Of a DNA stretch of 64,000 nt, positions 8,511 through 16,908 are shown in pieces. The translations under genes were made by a program, and so were the position numbers. Position 1 is the stretch's first letter; each line of letters opens with the position of its first letter. The stretch spans positions 434,001-498,000 of the forward strand of contig NZ_JAQMWP010000004.1 in assembly GCF_030403745.1 (NCBI RefSeq), given 5' to 3'. The notes below the pieces were generated by a model. The model saw only the letters and a program-made list of their open reading frames with translations, was not told the origin of the DNA and searched no databases. This stretch comes from Streptomyces sp. S.PB5. GTDB lineage: Bacteria; Actinomycetota; Actinomycetes; Streptomycetales; Streptomycetaceae.

Positions 8511-9752
8511 TCAGAACCCGTGCGGCAACCACGGCGCGACAGTCGACGAGAACCCCAACGCCGCCTCCGCCAACGCCCCCCGCCGAACCTCCCGCACCCG
8601 CCCGGCCGCCCCCAGCGCGGCAAGGCTCACCCCACCGAGATAGGCGGCCCCCAACTCCCGTACGGACAGGGCGAGATCCGCCGCATCGTTGGTCCGCTCG
8701 CAGGACGCCCCCTTCGCATCCCCCGTGAGCCGCCACCGCCCGGCGTTCCACGGACAGAACTCGTCCGTCACCTCCAGCACCACATCCACCGGCGCCTGAT
8801 AGGTCCGCGCCTCCAGCGCGGCCCCCACATCCACCAGCCGAACATGCAACGAGTCCCGCACCCGCAGCGAACACCGCCGGATGTCGGACACGAGGTGCTG
8901 GATCGCGTCGTCCACCGGCCGCATCCGCGTCACCAGCGTCGACGTCAGATCGATGTCGAACAGGAACCGCCAGAGCGCCGCGTACGCCGCCGGATCGAGC
9001 GCCTCCAGGTCGCGCAGCAGCACCTTGCCCTGCGCCCCGGTGTGCTCCCAGTGCGGCTTCACGGCGAACCGCGTGTACCCCACGATCTCCCCGTCCCGCT
9101 CGGCGACGACGCACTGCAGCGCCGACGCCCCGTCGCGCTCGCCCTCCGGATCGAGCAGCATCAGCCGCTCCCAGCCGGGCGTCCGCGCCAGCATCCCCGG
9201 CCGCGACGGCACCAACCGCGCGTACACGTCCTCACACGCGCCCAGCACCTCGGCGGGCTTGGCGTACCGCAGCCGGACGTCATCCGTCCCCGGCGGCACG
9301 GACAGCCGCGTCTGCTGCGTATCGATCTCGCCGGTCACATGGTACGTACCTATGCCGTACCCGAACCGTCCGTAGATGACCGGTTCGGAGGCGGTGAGGA
9401 CGGCCAGCGGCCACCCCCACTCCCGTACGTCGTCCAACTGCCGCCGCATCATCGCCGTGAGGACACCGCGGCGACGGTGAGTGGCGGCCACACTGACCAT
9501 CGTCACGCCGGCGGCCCGTACCGAGGCGCCGCCGGGTACGGTCAGCCGGAAGCTGAAGGCCCCCGCACTGCCGACGCACACATCCCCGTCCCACGCGCCG
9601 ATCGCACGGTCGGTCTCGGTGAGCGAGTCCCACAGCTCCCGCTCCTCCGAGGACTCCGCGACCCCGCCGAAGGCTCGGATCAGATTGTCGTACCACTCGT
9701 CCCAGTCGTCCTGCCGCAGCACCCGCAGGTCGGTCGCCCACTCAGAAGCCAT
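8511..9752 (-). CDS. Eis-like GNAT N-acetyltransferase
   Basis: The protein has 413 residues, the length of the Eis family: two fused GNAT folds plus a sterol-carrier-like C-terminal domain. The acetyl-CoA loop is visible in MVSVAATHRRRGVLTAMMRRQ (about 80-100), preceded by the beta-bulge strand GVTMVSV. The second GNAT domain holds VVAERDGEIVGYTRFAVK. The chain ends in a terminal Phe whose carboxylate acts as the general base in Eis (family knowledge). Mycobacterial Eis acetylates aminoglycosides and proteins, so a resistance role is possible but unproven. Upstream of ATG 9752 there is no good ribosome binding site; TAGGCA ends 6 nt before it. Confidence 0.85.
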   Translation of the reverse strand: MASEWATDLRVLRQDDWDEWYDNLIRAFGGVAESSEERELWDSLTETDRAIGAWDGDVCVGSAGAFSFRLTVPGGASVRAAGVTMVSVAATHRRRGVLTAMMRRQLDDVREWGWPLAVLTASEPVIYGRFGYGIGTYHVTGEIDTQQTRLSVPPGTDDVRLRYAKPAEVLGACEDVYARLVPSRPGMLARTPGWERLMLLDPEGERDGASALQCVVAERDGEIVGYTRFAVKPHWEHTGAQGKVLLRDLEALDPAAYAALWRFLFDIDLTSTLVTRMRPVDDAIQHLVSDIRRCSLRVRDSLHVRLVDVGAALEARTYQAPVDVVLEVTDEFCPWNAGRWRLTGDAKGASCERTNDAADLALSVRELGAAYLGGVSLAALGAAGRVREVRRGALAEAALGFSSTVAPWLPHGF

Positions 9753-9914
9753 GGACCATGCCTACCAGGGCATTGCGGGACGAGCCAGGGAATTTCTCCT
9801 TGGCGGCGGCACGGCGGCTTCTTGTGAAGTTCACTGTGAAGTTGAACCTCGGACGGGGGACAAGTGGGACCTCCCGTGCCAAGCAGCTGGTCCGATGGAT
9901 AGGGTCCCGAACTA

Positions 9915-11096
9915 ATGGCAGCAGGACGAGAGCGGCGCGCGGAAGCCGAGACGTTCACGGCCCGGTTGAAGATGCAGTGGCACCGGGCCCGCACAGGGCT
10001 GCGCAGAAGCGCCGTGGACTACTTCCGCGGGGACGGCTCGGACTGGGTCGCACTGGCCGGTCTGCTCCTCACCGTGCCGGTGATCGCCGCGACCACCCTC
10101 GCCAACTCCGTCTGGTGCTCCCCGGCCGCGCTGGTCCTCCCGATCGTCGCGGGCGGCCTGCTGCTCCGCCCGGCGAGCCTGCTGGGCCTGTACGCGGCGG
10201 CGGCGACGGCACTGATCGTGGAGTCGGTGCAGCTGGGCCCGTACACGGAGGGCCCGTCCCGAGTGACCCCGGGCATCGTGCTGGTCGTGGCGGCCTGCGG
10301 CTTCTTCGGCCTGCTCATCGCCCAGTTCCGCAGCCGGGTCGGCGTACCGTGGCGGCGCGGCGGCACCATGCTCTTCGACCTGCGCGAACGCATCCGGGTC
10401 CAGAGCAAGCTCCCCAAACTCCCCCCGTCCTGGCACCGCGAGATGGCCCTGCGCCCCGCGGGCGGCCAGTCCTTCTCCGGCGACTTCGTGGTGGCGGCCC
10501 GCACCAACGGCGGCCGCACGCTGGAGGTGGTCCTGACGGACGTCTCGGGCAAGGGCATGGACGCGGGCAGCAGGGCCCTCCTCCTCTCGGGAGCCTTCGG
10601 CGGCCTCCTGGGCAGCCTCCCCCCGCACGCCTTCCTCCCCGCGGCGAACGGCTACCTGCTTCGCCAGGACTGGGACGAGGGTTTCGCCACATCGATCCAC
10701 CTCGTCCTGGACCTGGACTCGGGCGACTACGAGCTCTACTCCGCCGGCCACCCCCCGGGCCTGCAGCTCAGCGCGGGCAGCGGCCGCTGGGAGGAGAAGG
10801 CCGCCGAGGGCCCCCTCCTGGGCGTGTACGACGGCGCCCAGTTCGACCCGGTCAAGGGCTCCCTCCGCCCGGGCGACGTCCTGATGCTCTTCACGGACGG
10901 CCTGGTGGAAACCTCGGACCGGGACATCGTCGAGGGCATCGACCGCCTCACCGGCGAAGCCGACCGCTACGTGGCCGGCGGCTTCCACGGCGCGGCCTGG
11001 CACCTGATCGAGGCAGTGGCCAAGGACGTCAACGACGACAGAGCCCTCCTCCTGATCTGCCGAGAGGGCCCCACAGCCCAGGCAGCGAACCTCTGA
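9915..11096 (+). CDS. Membrane-bound SpoIIE-type (PP2C) protein phosphatase
   Basis: The protein has 393 residues. The N-terminal half has four hydrophobic segments (about 45-145). The C-terminal half is a SpoIIE/RsbU-type phosphatase: GGQSFSGDFVVAAR, VLTDVSGKGMDAG (metal-binding Asp), YSAGHPPGLQL, GPLLGVYDGAQF and LFTDGLVETSD. Family members dephosphorylate anti-anti-sigma factors. No PAS or GAF sensor is present, so signals probably enter through the membrane part. The ATG at 9915 has AGGGTC nearby. It is a single gene, divergent from the Eis-like gene; its target is not encoded in the window. Confidence 0.88.
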   Translation: MAAGRERRAEAETFTARLKMQWHRARTGLRRSAVDYFRGDGSDWVALAGLLLTVPVIAATTLANSVWCSPAALVLPIVAGGLLLRPASLLGLYAAAATALIVESVQLGPYTEGPSRVTPGIVLVVAACGFFGLLIAQFRSRVGVPWRRGGTMLFDLRERIRVQSKLPKLPPSWHREMALRPAGGQSFSGDFVVAARTNGGRTLEVVLTDVSGKGMDAGSRALLLSGAFGGLLGSLPPHAFLPAANGYLLRQDWDEGFATSIHLVLDLDSGDYELYSAGHPPGLQLSAGSGRWEEKAAEGPLLGVYDGAQFDPVKGSLRPGDVLMLFTDGLVETSDRDIVEGIDRLTGEADRYVAGGFHGAAWHLIEAVAKDVNDDRALLLICREGPTAQAANL

Positions 11097-11102
11097 CGCC
11101 TT

Positions 11103-11172
11103 CAGCCCGTCTGGGGGTGCCCCCTCTGGGGGAGTTTGAGGACGAGGCCCTTTAAAGGGGCGGCGGGGGCGA
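11103..11172. repeat. Streptomyces-type intergenic repeat, short copy
   Basis: This is the second copy of the element at 7386-7550. The 39-nt block (11114-11152) is identical and the 3' end AGGGGCGGCGGGGGCGA (11156-11172) is retained, while about 95 nt of the middle are missing. It lies right after the phosphatase stop codon. Confidence 0.8.
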
Positions 11173-11214
11173 AGCTGCATCCATTAGCGGCTCCGCCGCG
11201 GACCCTGCACACCC

Positions 11215-11237
11215 ACCCCACGGTGGGGTTTACCCCC
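11215..11237 (+). promoter_or_regulatory. Two mutually exclusive small hairpins upstream of the ABC operon
   Basis: ACCCCAC/GTGGGGT (11215-11221 with 11223-11229) and GGGGT/ACCCC (11225-11229 with 11232-11236) share bases and cannot form together. They lie about 90 nt before the ABC transporter start. They may be an operator or a leader switch. The rest of 11173-11327 shows only the ribosome binding site. Confidence 0.35.
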
Positions 11238-11327
11238 GCCCCCACCCGCCAGCCCCCCACATGGCCCCCGCACCCCCCGAATCCGTACGTTCGAGACACA
11301 CCCCACGAACGAACGGAAGGACACCCC

Positions 11328-12098
11328 ATGCCAGCCGACCGGGCCGTAGAACTGCACGGAGTGCACCGGCGCTACGGCCGAGGCCGCACCGCCGTCCACG
11401 CCCTCCGCGGCATCGACCTCACCCTCCCCCCGCGCACCTTCACCGCGGTGATGGGCCCGTCCGGCTCCGGCAAATCCACGTTCCTCCAGTGCGCGGCCGG
11501 CCTCGACCGCCCCACCTCCGGCACCGTCCGCCTGGCCGGTACGGAGATCACCGGCATGAAGGAGAACAAGCTCACCGCACTCCGCCGCACCCGCCTCGGC
11601 TTCGTCTTCCAGGCCTTCAACCTCCTCCCGTCCCTCACGGTCGAGCAGAACGTCTCCCTCCCGACCCGCCTCGCCGGCCACCGCCCCGACCGCCGCCGCA
11701 CGACGGAGGTACTCGCCCAGGTGGGCCTGACCGACAAGGCCCGCCGCCGCCCGGCCCAGCTCTCCGGCGGCCAGCAGCAACGCGTGGCGATCGCGCGGGC
11801 CCTCGTCACCCGCCCCGACGTGGTCTTCGCGGACGAACCGACGGGCGCCCTGGACACGACCACGGCAGCCGAGATCCTCGCGCTCCTCCGCCGAGCGGTG
11901 GACGACCACGGCGCGACGGTCGTCATGGTCACCCACGACCCCACGGCAGCCGCCTGGGCCGACCGGGTCCTGTTCCTGGCGGACGGCGAACTGGTGGACC
12001 ACCTGGACGGAGCCTCCGCCGACCGGATCGCGGCCCGCATGACAGCCCTGGCCACCCCCACGCCCTACACGGCAGCGGCAACGGAAGCAGCAGTCTGA
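11328..12098 (+). CDS. ABC transporter ATP-binding protein (LolD/MacB type)
   Basis: The 256-residue ATPase has Walker [10 protein letters not shown] (near residue 46), a Q-loop in [11 protein letters not shown], signature LSGGQQQR, Walker [13 protein letters not shown] and the H-loop in MVTHD. The [16 protein letters not shown] and DEPTGALD wording is that of the MacB/LolD/FtsE group that works with FtsX-like permeases. The ATG at 11328 follows GGAAGGAC. Its stop overlaps the permease start (TGATG), so the two genes are translationally coupled. The substrate is unknown; antimicrobial peptide efflux or lipoprotein handling are the usual roles. Confidence 0.92.
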   Translation: MPADRAVELHGVHRRYGRGRTAVHALRGIDLTLPPRTFTAVMGPSGSGKSTFLQCAAGLDRPTSGTVRLAGTEITGMKENKLTALRRTRLGFVFQAFNLLPSLTVEQNVSLPTRLAGHRPDRRRTTEVLAQVGLTDKARRRPAQLSGGQQQRVAIARALVTRPDVVFADEPTGALDTTTAAEILALLRRAVDDHGATVVMVTHDPTAAAWADRVLFLADGELVDHLDGASADRIAARMTALATPTPYTAAATEAAV

Positions 12099-14614
12099 TG
12101 CTCACCCCCAACGGCCTCGCCCGCGCAGCGGTCCGCTTCCGCCCCTCCGCGTTCGCCGGCACCTTCGTGGCCCTCGCCATGGCCGCGATGATCGTGGCGG
12201 CCTGCGGCATCCTGCTGGAGACCGGTCTGCGCGCGAAGGTCCCGCCCGGCCGCTACACGAACGCCCCCGTCGTGGCCGCGGCCGACCAGAAGGCCCACTA
12301 CGGCAAGGGCGACAGCGCGGACAGCGAACCGGTCCCGGACCGTGCCCGCCTCGACGCGGCGCTGGTGTCGAAGGCGGCCCAGGCCCCAGGCGCCCGCACC
12401 GCAGTGGCGGACGTCACATTCCAGGTGACCGCAGCGACCACGAACAGCACCGCCACCGGAACCGGCACCACAGCCTCCACCACCCCCACCCCCCTCACCG
12501 CTCACAACTGGTCCTCCACCACCTTCACCGGCGAACACCTCACCACAGGCACCGCCCCGGCCCCCGGCGAAGTCGTCCTCGACCACCAGGCCCAGGTGGC
12601 CGGCAAACAGGCCCGCGCGGGCGACCGCATCACCCTCACCACCCCCACCGGCACCCACACCTACCGCGTCTCCGGCACCACCGACTCCCCCCGGCCCACC
12701 CCTCGCCCCACCGCCTGGTTCGCCGACGGGGAAGCCGTAGAACTCTCAGGCCACCCGGGCCGCGTGGACGCCATAGCCGTACTCCCGAAGCCCGGCGTCA
12801 CCACCAAAACCCTCGCCGCCGAAGTGACCAAGGCCCTGGGCGGCAAGGCCAGGATCCACACAGGCGCCGACCGCGGCACCGTGGCGGACCCCGCCCTCGA
12901 CGAGGCCAAGGAGATCCTCGTCGCCCTCGGCGCCTCCTTCGGCGGTACCGCCACGATGGTCGCCGTCTTCACCGCGGCCGGCACCGTCGCCCTGGCGGTC
13001 GGCCAACGCGCCCGGGAATTCGCCCTGTTGCGCGCGATCGGCACCAGCCCCCGCCAGATCCGCCGCACGATAGCCACGGAGGCCCTCCTGGTGGCCCCCG
13101 TGGCCGGCGCGGCCGGCTGTCTCCCCGGAGTCGCCCTGGCGGCCTGGTGGTTCGGGCAGTTGCAGGACCGGGGCGCCATCCCGGAAGCCGTGGACCTGGC
13201 CGTCTCCTGGATCCCCCTCGTCACCGCGGCCGGCGCCGTGCTCCTCACCGCCCTGCTGGCCGGCTACATGGCCGCCCACCGCAGCTCCCGCATCAAGCCG
13301 GGCCAGGCCCTGACCGAGGCCTCCGTGGAACGCCTCCGCATCGGCTGGATCCGCACCCCCCTCGGCCTCGCCGCGGCGGCGGGCGGCATCGTCTGCGCGG
13401 GCCTGGCCGCCTCGACGACCGGCGAGGACGCGGCCAACGCCGCCCTCGGCATCGTCATGCTGTTCATGCTCGCCGTGGCCCTGCTCGGCCCGTACATCGC
13501 CCGCGCCTGCGCCGCCCTGTTCGGCCTCCCGCTGCGCGGCGCGAGCGCCTCCGCCGTGCTGGCCGCCGCCAACTCCCGTACGAACGCCCGCCGTCTGGCC
13601 TCCGCGATCACCCCGATCGTGCTCGCGATGGCGTTCTCCTCGGTCCTGCTCTTCCTGCGCACCAGCGAGGACCACGTCACCGCACAACAGCAGCGCGACG
13701 GCATCACCGCCGACCACATCGTCACCGCCGACACCCCGGGCCTCGCCCCCGACGCCGTACGACGGGCCGAACGCGCCCCCGAAGTCACCGCGGCCGTCGG
13801 TCTGTTGAAGACCGCCGTGCTGGTCCCGGCCTCCGGCGGCACCCTGCAGGCGGCCACCGCGCAGGGCGTCACGGGCACCGCACGCGACCTGGCAGCCGTA
13901 CAGGACCTCAAGCTCAAGGACGGCCGGCTCTCCCTGGAACCCGGCGAGACGGCCGTGGACGCATCCCTCGCCCGCAACGCGGACCGCACCGTCGGCGACC
14001 GCCTCCCCATCCGCCTCCCCGACGGCACGAGGGCCGAACCGCGGATCGTGGCGACGTACGAGCGCGGTATGGGCCTGTCCCAAGTCACCCTGAGCCGTGC
14101 CGCGTTGGCCGGCCACGTCACCAACGCCTACGACACCGAGCTGTGGACCAAGGGCGGCACGGCCGCAGGTCTGAAGGGTCTCGGCACGGTCCTGGCCCGC
14201 GACGACTACACCACCGCCCAGTCCGTGGACCGCGAGCTCAACGCCTGGGCGAACAACGTCATGGCGGCCGTCCTCGGCGGCTTCGCGGCCGTCGCCGCCG
14301 TCAACACCCTCGTGATGACGGTCCTCGACCGCCGCCGCGAACTCGGCACCCTCCGCCTCATCGGCTCCACCCGCCGCCAGGTGCTGCGCATGATCCGCTG
14401 GGAGGCCCTGCTGGTCGCCTGCGCGGGCATCGCCCTCGGCACGGCGATCGCGGTCGCCACGCTCGTCCCGATGATGAACGGCCTGACGGGACAGGGCCCT
14501 TACATCCCCCCGCTGGTGTACGGCGCGCTCGCCGGGACCGTCGTGGCCCTCGGTCTCACCGCGGCCGGTCTTCCGGCCCGTGCGGCGCTGCGCGGGGGGA
14601 CACTGGAGGAGTGA
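12098..14614 (+). CDS. FtsX-like ABC transporter permease
   Basis: The 838-residue permease is a duplicated FtsX-type protein. The first half has a membrane segment at about 20-40, a large extracytoplasmic domain (about 50-280) and a three-helix FtsX core (ATMVAVFTAAGTVALAVGQR ... RAIGTSPRQIRR). The second half repeats the layout and ends with MTVLDRRRELGTLRLIGSTRRQVLRMI. The ELGTLR/EFALLRAIG motifs are the coupling helices that contact the ATPase. The ATG overlaps the ATPase stop, and the GTG of the HD-domain gene overlaps its own stop, so three genes form one operon. Confidence 0.92.
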   Translation: MLTPNGLARAAVRFRPSAFAGTFVALAMAAMIVAACGILLETGLRAKVPPGRYTNAPVVAAADQKAHYGKGDSADSEPVPDRARLDAALVSKAAQAPGARTAVADVTFQVTAATTNSTATGTGTTASTTPTPLTAHNWSSTTFTGEHLTTGTAPAPGEVVLDHQAQVAGKQARAGDRITLTTPTGTHTYRVSGTTDSPRPTPRPTAWFADGEAVELSGHPGRVDAIAVLPKPGVTTKTLAAEVTKALGGKARIHTGADRGTVADPALDEAKEILVALGASFGGTATMVAVFTAAGTVALAVGQRAREFALLRAIGTSPRQIRRTIATEALLVAPVAGAAGCLPGVALAAWWFGQLQDRGAIPEAVDLAVSWIPLVTAAGAVLLTALLAGYMAAHRSSRIKPGQALTEASVERLRIGWIRTPLGLAAAAGGIVCAGLAASTTGEDAANAALGIVMLFMLAVALLGPYIARACAALFGLPLRGASASAVLAAANSRTNARRLASAITPIVLAMAFSSVLLFLRTSEDHVTAQQQRDGITADHIVTADTPGLAPDAVRRAERAPEVTAAVGLLKTAVLVPASGGTLQAATAQGVTGTARDLAAVQDLKLKDGRLSLEPGETAVDASLARNADRTVGDRLPIRLPDGTRAEPRIVATYERGMGLSQVTLSRAALAGHVTNAYDTELWTKGGTAAGLKGLGTVLARDDYTTAQSVDRELNAWANNVMAAVLGGFAAVAAVNTLVMTVLDRRRELGTLRLIGSTRRQVLRMIRWEALLVACAGIALGTAIAVATLVPMMNGLTGQGPYIPPLVYGALAGTVVALGLTAAGLPARAALRGGTLEE

Positions 14615-15066
14615 CCGATGCACCCAGACACCTGACCCTGACCGAGGTCGAGGCCACCGCGCGCGCCGCGCACGAGGGGCAGACCGACAAGGCCGGCCGG
14701 CCCTACGCCGAGCACCTCCAGGCCGTCGCGGAGGGCGTACGCGCGCGTGGCGGCGACGCCGAGCAGATCGCGGCCGCCTGGCTGCACGACTCCGTCGAGG
14801 ACGACGCCCTCTCCGCCCGCTGGCTGGAGGAGGCCGCGCTGAGCCGTCGTACGAAGGACATCGTGCTCGCGGTCACCAAGCGGGTGGGGGAGCCGCCCGA
14901 GGGGTACGCCGGGCGGATCCTCGCCACCCCCGGCGCGCTGCTGGTGAAGGAGGCGGACCTGGCGCACAACGCGGACCCGGTGCGCCTCGCGGCCCTGGAC
15001 GAGGAGACCCGGAAACGACTGACCGAGAAGTACGCGGGGATGCGCGCACTTCTCGGTCTGAGGTGA
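14611..15066 (+). CDS. HD-domain protein (RelA/SpoT-like phosphohydrolase fold)
   Basis: The 151-residue protein has the N-terminal HD fold of small MESH1/SpoT-type hydrolases: RAAHEGQTDKAGRPYAEHLQ, AAAWLHDSVED (the HD metal pair) and VKEADLAHNADP. There is no synthetase or ACT domain. The spacing of H, HD and D motifs fits a (p)ppGpp- or nucleotide-hydrolysing enzyme, but the substrate is not proven. Its GTG (14611) sits in GGAGGAGTGA and overlaps the permease stop, so it is co-translated with the ABC transporter. Confidence 0.8.
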   Translation: MTDAPRHLTLTEVEATARAAHEGQTDKAGRPYAEHLQAVAEGVRARGGDAEQIAAAWLHDSVEDDALSARWLEEAALSRRTKDIVLAVTKRVGEPPEGYAGRILATPGALLVKEADLAHNADPVRLAALDEETRKRLTEKYAGMRALLGLR

Positions 15067-15076
15067 GTGAGGGTTC

Positions 15077-16183
15077 TTACGCCAGGACCTTCTCGCGCTG
15101 CCCGGGGCGCTCCGGCTGCTGCTGCCGCTCCCGCGCCAGCTCGGCCGCGTCCTGCTTGAACGCCCACTCCATCCTCGGTTCCATGGCGAACCGGAAGACC
15201 CGCTGCACGGGCTTGGTGCACAGCAGCGTGACGACGACGGCCGCGACGGCGGTGACGAGGATCTCGCCGAGGGGGCGGTGCAGCCAGGCGGCGTCCAGCC
15301 AGCCCTCGTGGGCGGCGGCCTTCACCAGGAAGCCGTGCAGCAGATAGCCGTACAGCGTGCCCGCGCCGAGTGCCGTGAACCACATCGTGCGACGCGGCGT
15401 CCAGGCGAAGAAGCAGGCGGTCAGCAGCAGCGAGCAGCCGAACATCGCGAGCACCATGACCGGACCGGCCCACCAGGGCGCGCCCAGCTGCTGCGCGGCG
15501 TCCCGGTGGTAGAACCACGCGGTGTTCATGCGCGGCACGGCCCACCAGCCGACGGCCAGCGCGGCCGCGAACAGCGGCACCGCCAGGATCCGCACCGTGC
15601 GGGTGCGCACCATGTGGAAGTGCTCGGCCTTCATGCACAGCCCGAGGACGAAGTACGGCAGGAACTGCAGCACCCGCTGGAGGTCCAGGTCGTCACCGAT
15701 CGACGGGGTGACGGACGCCAGCATCGCGAGGCCCAGCGCGAAGGGGAGCGGCCACCGGATGAGCTTCAGGACGGGGGTGGCCATCCGCCAGACGAACAGC
15801 GCGCACAGGAACCAGGTGAGGTACCAGGGGTCGAGCAGGCTGATCGGGTGCCCGGGGTCGTTCTCGAAGTACTTGTGGTAGAGCGAGTAGGCGGTCTCGA
15901 AGACGACGTACGGCACCACGACACCGGTGACGAGCCGCCTGAGCCGGTCGGGGCGCATGTCGAAACTGCGGGAGAAGTAGCCGGAGATGATGATGAACGC
16001 CGGCATGTGGAACGAGTACACGACCGTGTACGCGGCTTCCAGGATCCGGCTGTCGCCCTTGAGCGGCTCCCAGGCGTGGCCCATGGCCACGAGCACGATC
16101 GCCAGGTACTTGGCGTTGTCGAAGAACGCGTCACGCTGCTTGGGCACACCGGGGGCGGAGGGGGACGAGGCGGTGCGGAACAT
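15077..16183 (-). CDS. Membrane acyltransferase (acyltransferase family 3, sugar O-acetylase-like)
   Basis: The 368-residue protein has about ten membrane helices and the acyltransferase-3 signature: FFDNAKYLAIVLVAMGHAW with the conserved His, and SFHMPAFIIISGYF. Related proteins O-acetylate exopolysaccharides, wall polymers or antibiotics at the membrane. I chose ATG 16183, not the GTG 9 nt upstream, because TAGGGT (16191-16196 on the minus strand) ends 7 nt before this ATG and overlaps the GTG, implying a leaderless transcript. Convergent with the HD gene, with only 10 nt between stops. Confidence 0.85.
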   Translation of the reverse strand: MFRTASSPSAPGVPKQRDAFFDNAKYLAIVLVAMGHAWEPLKGDSRILEAAYTVVYSFHMPAFIIISGYFSRSFDMRPDRLRRLVTGVVVPYVVFETAYSLYHKYFENDPGHPISLLDPWYLTWFLCALFVWRMATPVLKLIRWPLPFALGLAMLASVTPSIGDDLDLQRVLQFLPYFVLGLCMKAEHFHMVRTRTVRILAVPLFAAALAVGWWAVPRMNTAWFYHRDAAQQLGAPWWAGPVMVLAMFGCSLLLTACFFAWTPRRTMWFTALGAGTLYGYLLHGFLVKAAAHEGWLDAAWLHRPLGEILVTAVAAVVVTLLCTKPVQRVFRFAMEPRMEWAFKQDAAELARERQQQPERPGQREKVLA

Positions 16184-16195
16184 CTGAGGCACCCT

Positions 16196-16637
16196 AGCGT
16201 TGCCTGTGGGCTCTCGTAAAACTCACCACGTCATTCCTGGCTATTGGCTCGGAGAGCCCCGGAAAATAGACGAGTTGCCACGTTATCGAGGTCACAGCAA
16301 GCGCCAACTTGGTGTGATTCATCCCGACTAAATAGGTCATAAGGTCCGAGGATGGAGACTGTTGGAATTATTGGAATTACCCGCGAACGGGATGTGTGGA
16401 GACGGAAACGATCTCGTCGAATTACCTGTGTGGGTGCCCTCTCGAATTGCTGTGCGGAACAAGGGGTGTTGGTGACGGGGCGGACGGCCGCCGCACAGAT
16501 TCGGCACAGGTGTGGTCAACGATGCATCACCTGCCGCATACAGCGGCTTGGTTGGTGGCACGATGGTTCTGGCGGGGGTGCGCGGGGCTGGCACCCCCGG
16601 GCCGGGAGAGCGGACCGACCGTAGGGTGTGATCAGTT
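16196..16637. other. Gene-free, relatively AT-rich interval with tandem 9-bp repeat
   Basis: This 440-bp gap is much less GC-rich than its surroundings, especially 16196-16440. It holds a direct tandem repeat TTGGAATTA x2 (16362-16379) and, further right, a hairpin with 8-bp arms (16574-16581, 16591-16598). A TAGGGT hexamer at 16622-16627 could be the -10 for the 64-residue gene. A 90-codon reading frame at 16352-16624 lacks Streptomyces codon bias and a ribosome binding site and is not called. Confidence 0.6.
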
Positions 16638-16832
16638 GTGGCCATTTCGCTGTCAGTGGTGCTGCTGTTGGCGATCATCTTGGTGGTGTTGATCCGTGGC
16701 GGATCACTCAAGGCCGGACCCGCCGTCGTCGCCGTGCTGTTCGGCTTCTTCCTCGCCTCGACCGGTATGGCCGACGACATCCAGCGCTTCCTCGACTCGA
16801 TAGCGGAGACCATCAACTCGATCCAGTTCTGA
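16638..16832 (+). CDS. Small conserved membrane protein, 64 residues
   Basis: The N-terminal segment AISLSVVLLLAIILVVLI and a second segment PAVVAVLFGFFLASTG are membrane-spanning, followed by a short amphipathic tail (DDIQRFLDSIAETINSIQF). It has good third-position GC bias. The same small protein is a familiar Streptomyces core hypothetical. The GTG at 16638 lacks a ribosome binding site, but TAGGGT lies 10 nt upstream, giving a leader of only a few nucleotides. It precedes the AfsK-like kinase by 76 bp and could be co-transcribed. Function unknown. Confidence 0.8.
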   Translation: MAISLSVVLLLAIILVVLIRGGSLKAGPAVVAVLFGFFLASTGMADDIQRFLDSIAETINSIQF

Positions 16833-16908
16833 CCCTGTTGACCCCGCGGGCTAGGCTGACCAGCCCGGTCACGGGGGCCGGTGACGGACAACAGGGGGAC
16901 GTACGGGG

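Noticed and set aside
9759..11155. Alternative plus frame of 465 codons overlapping the SpoIIE-type phosphatase
   Set aside because: The phosphatase frame has all catalytic motifs; the other frame is Arg/Pro/Gly noise and even reads through the intergenic repeat.
16352..16624. 90-residue plus-strand frame in the AT-rich gap
   Set aside because: No codon bias, no ribosome binding site, Cys/Arg/Trp scatter typical of random sequence.
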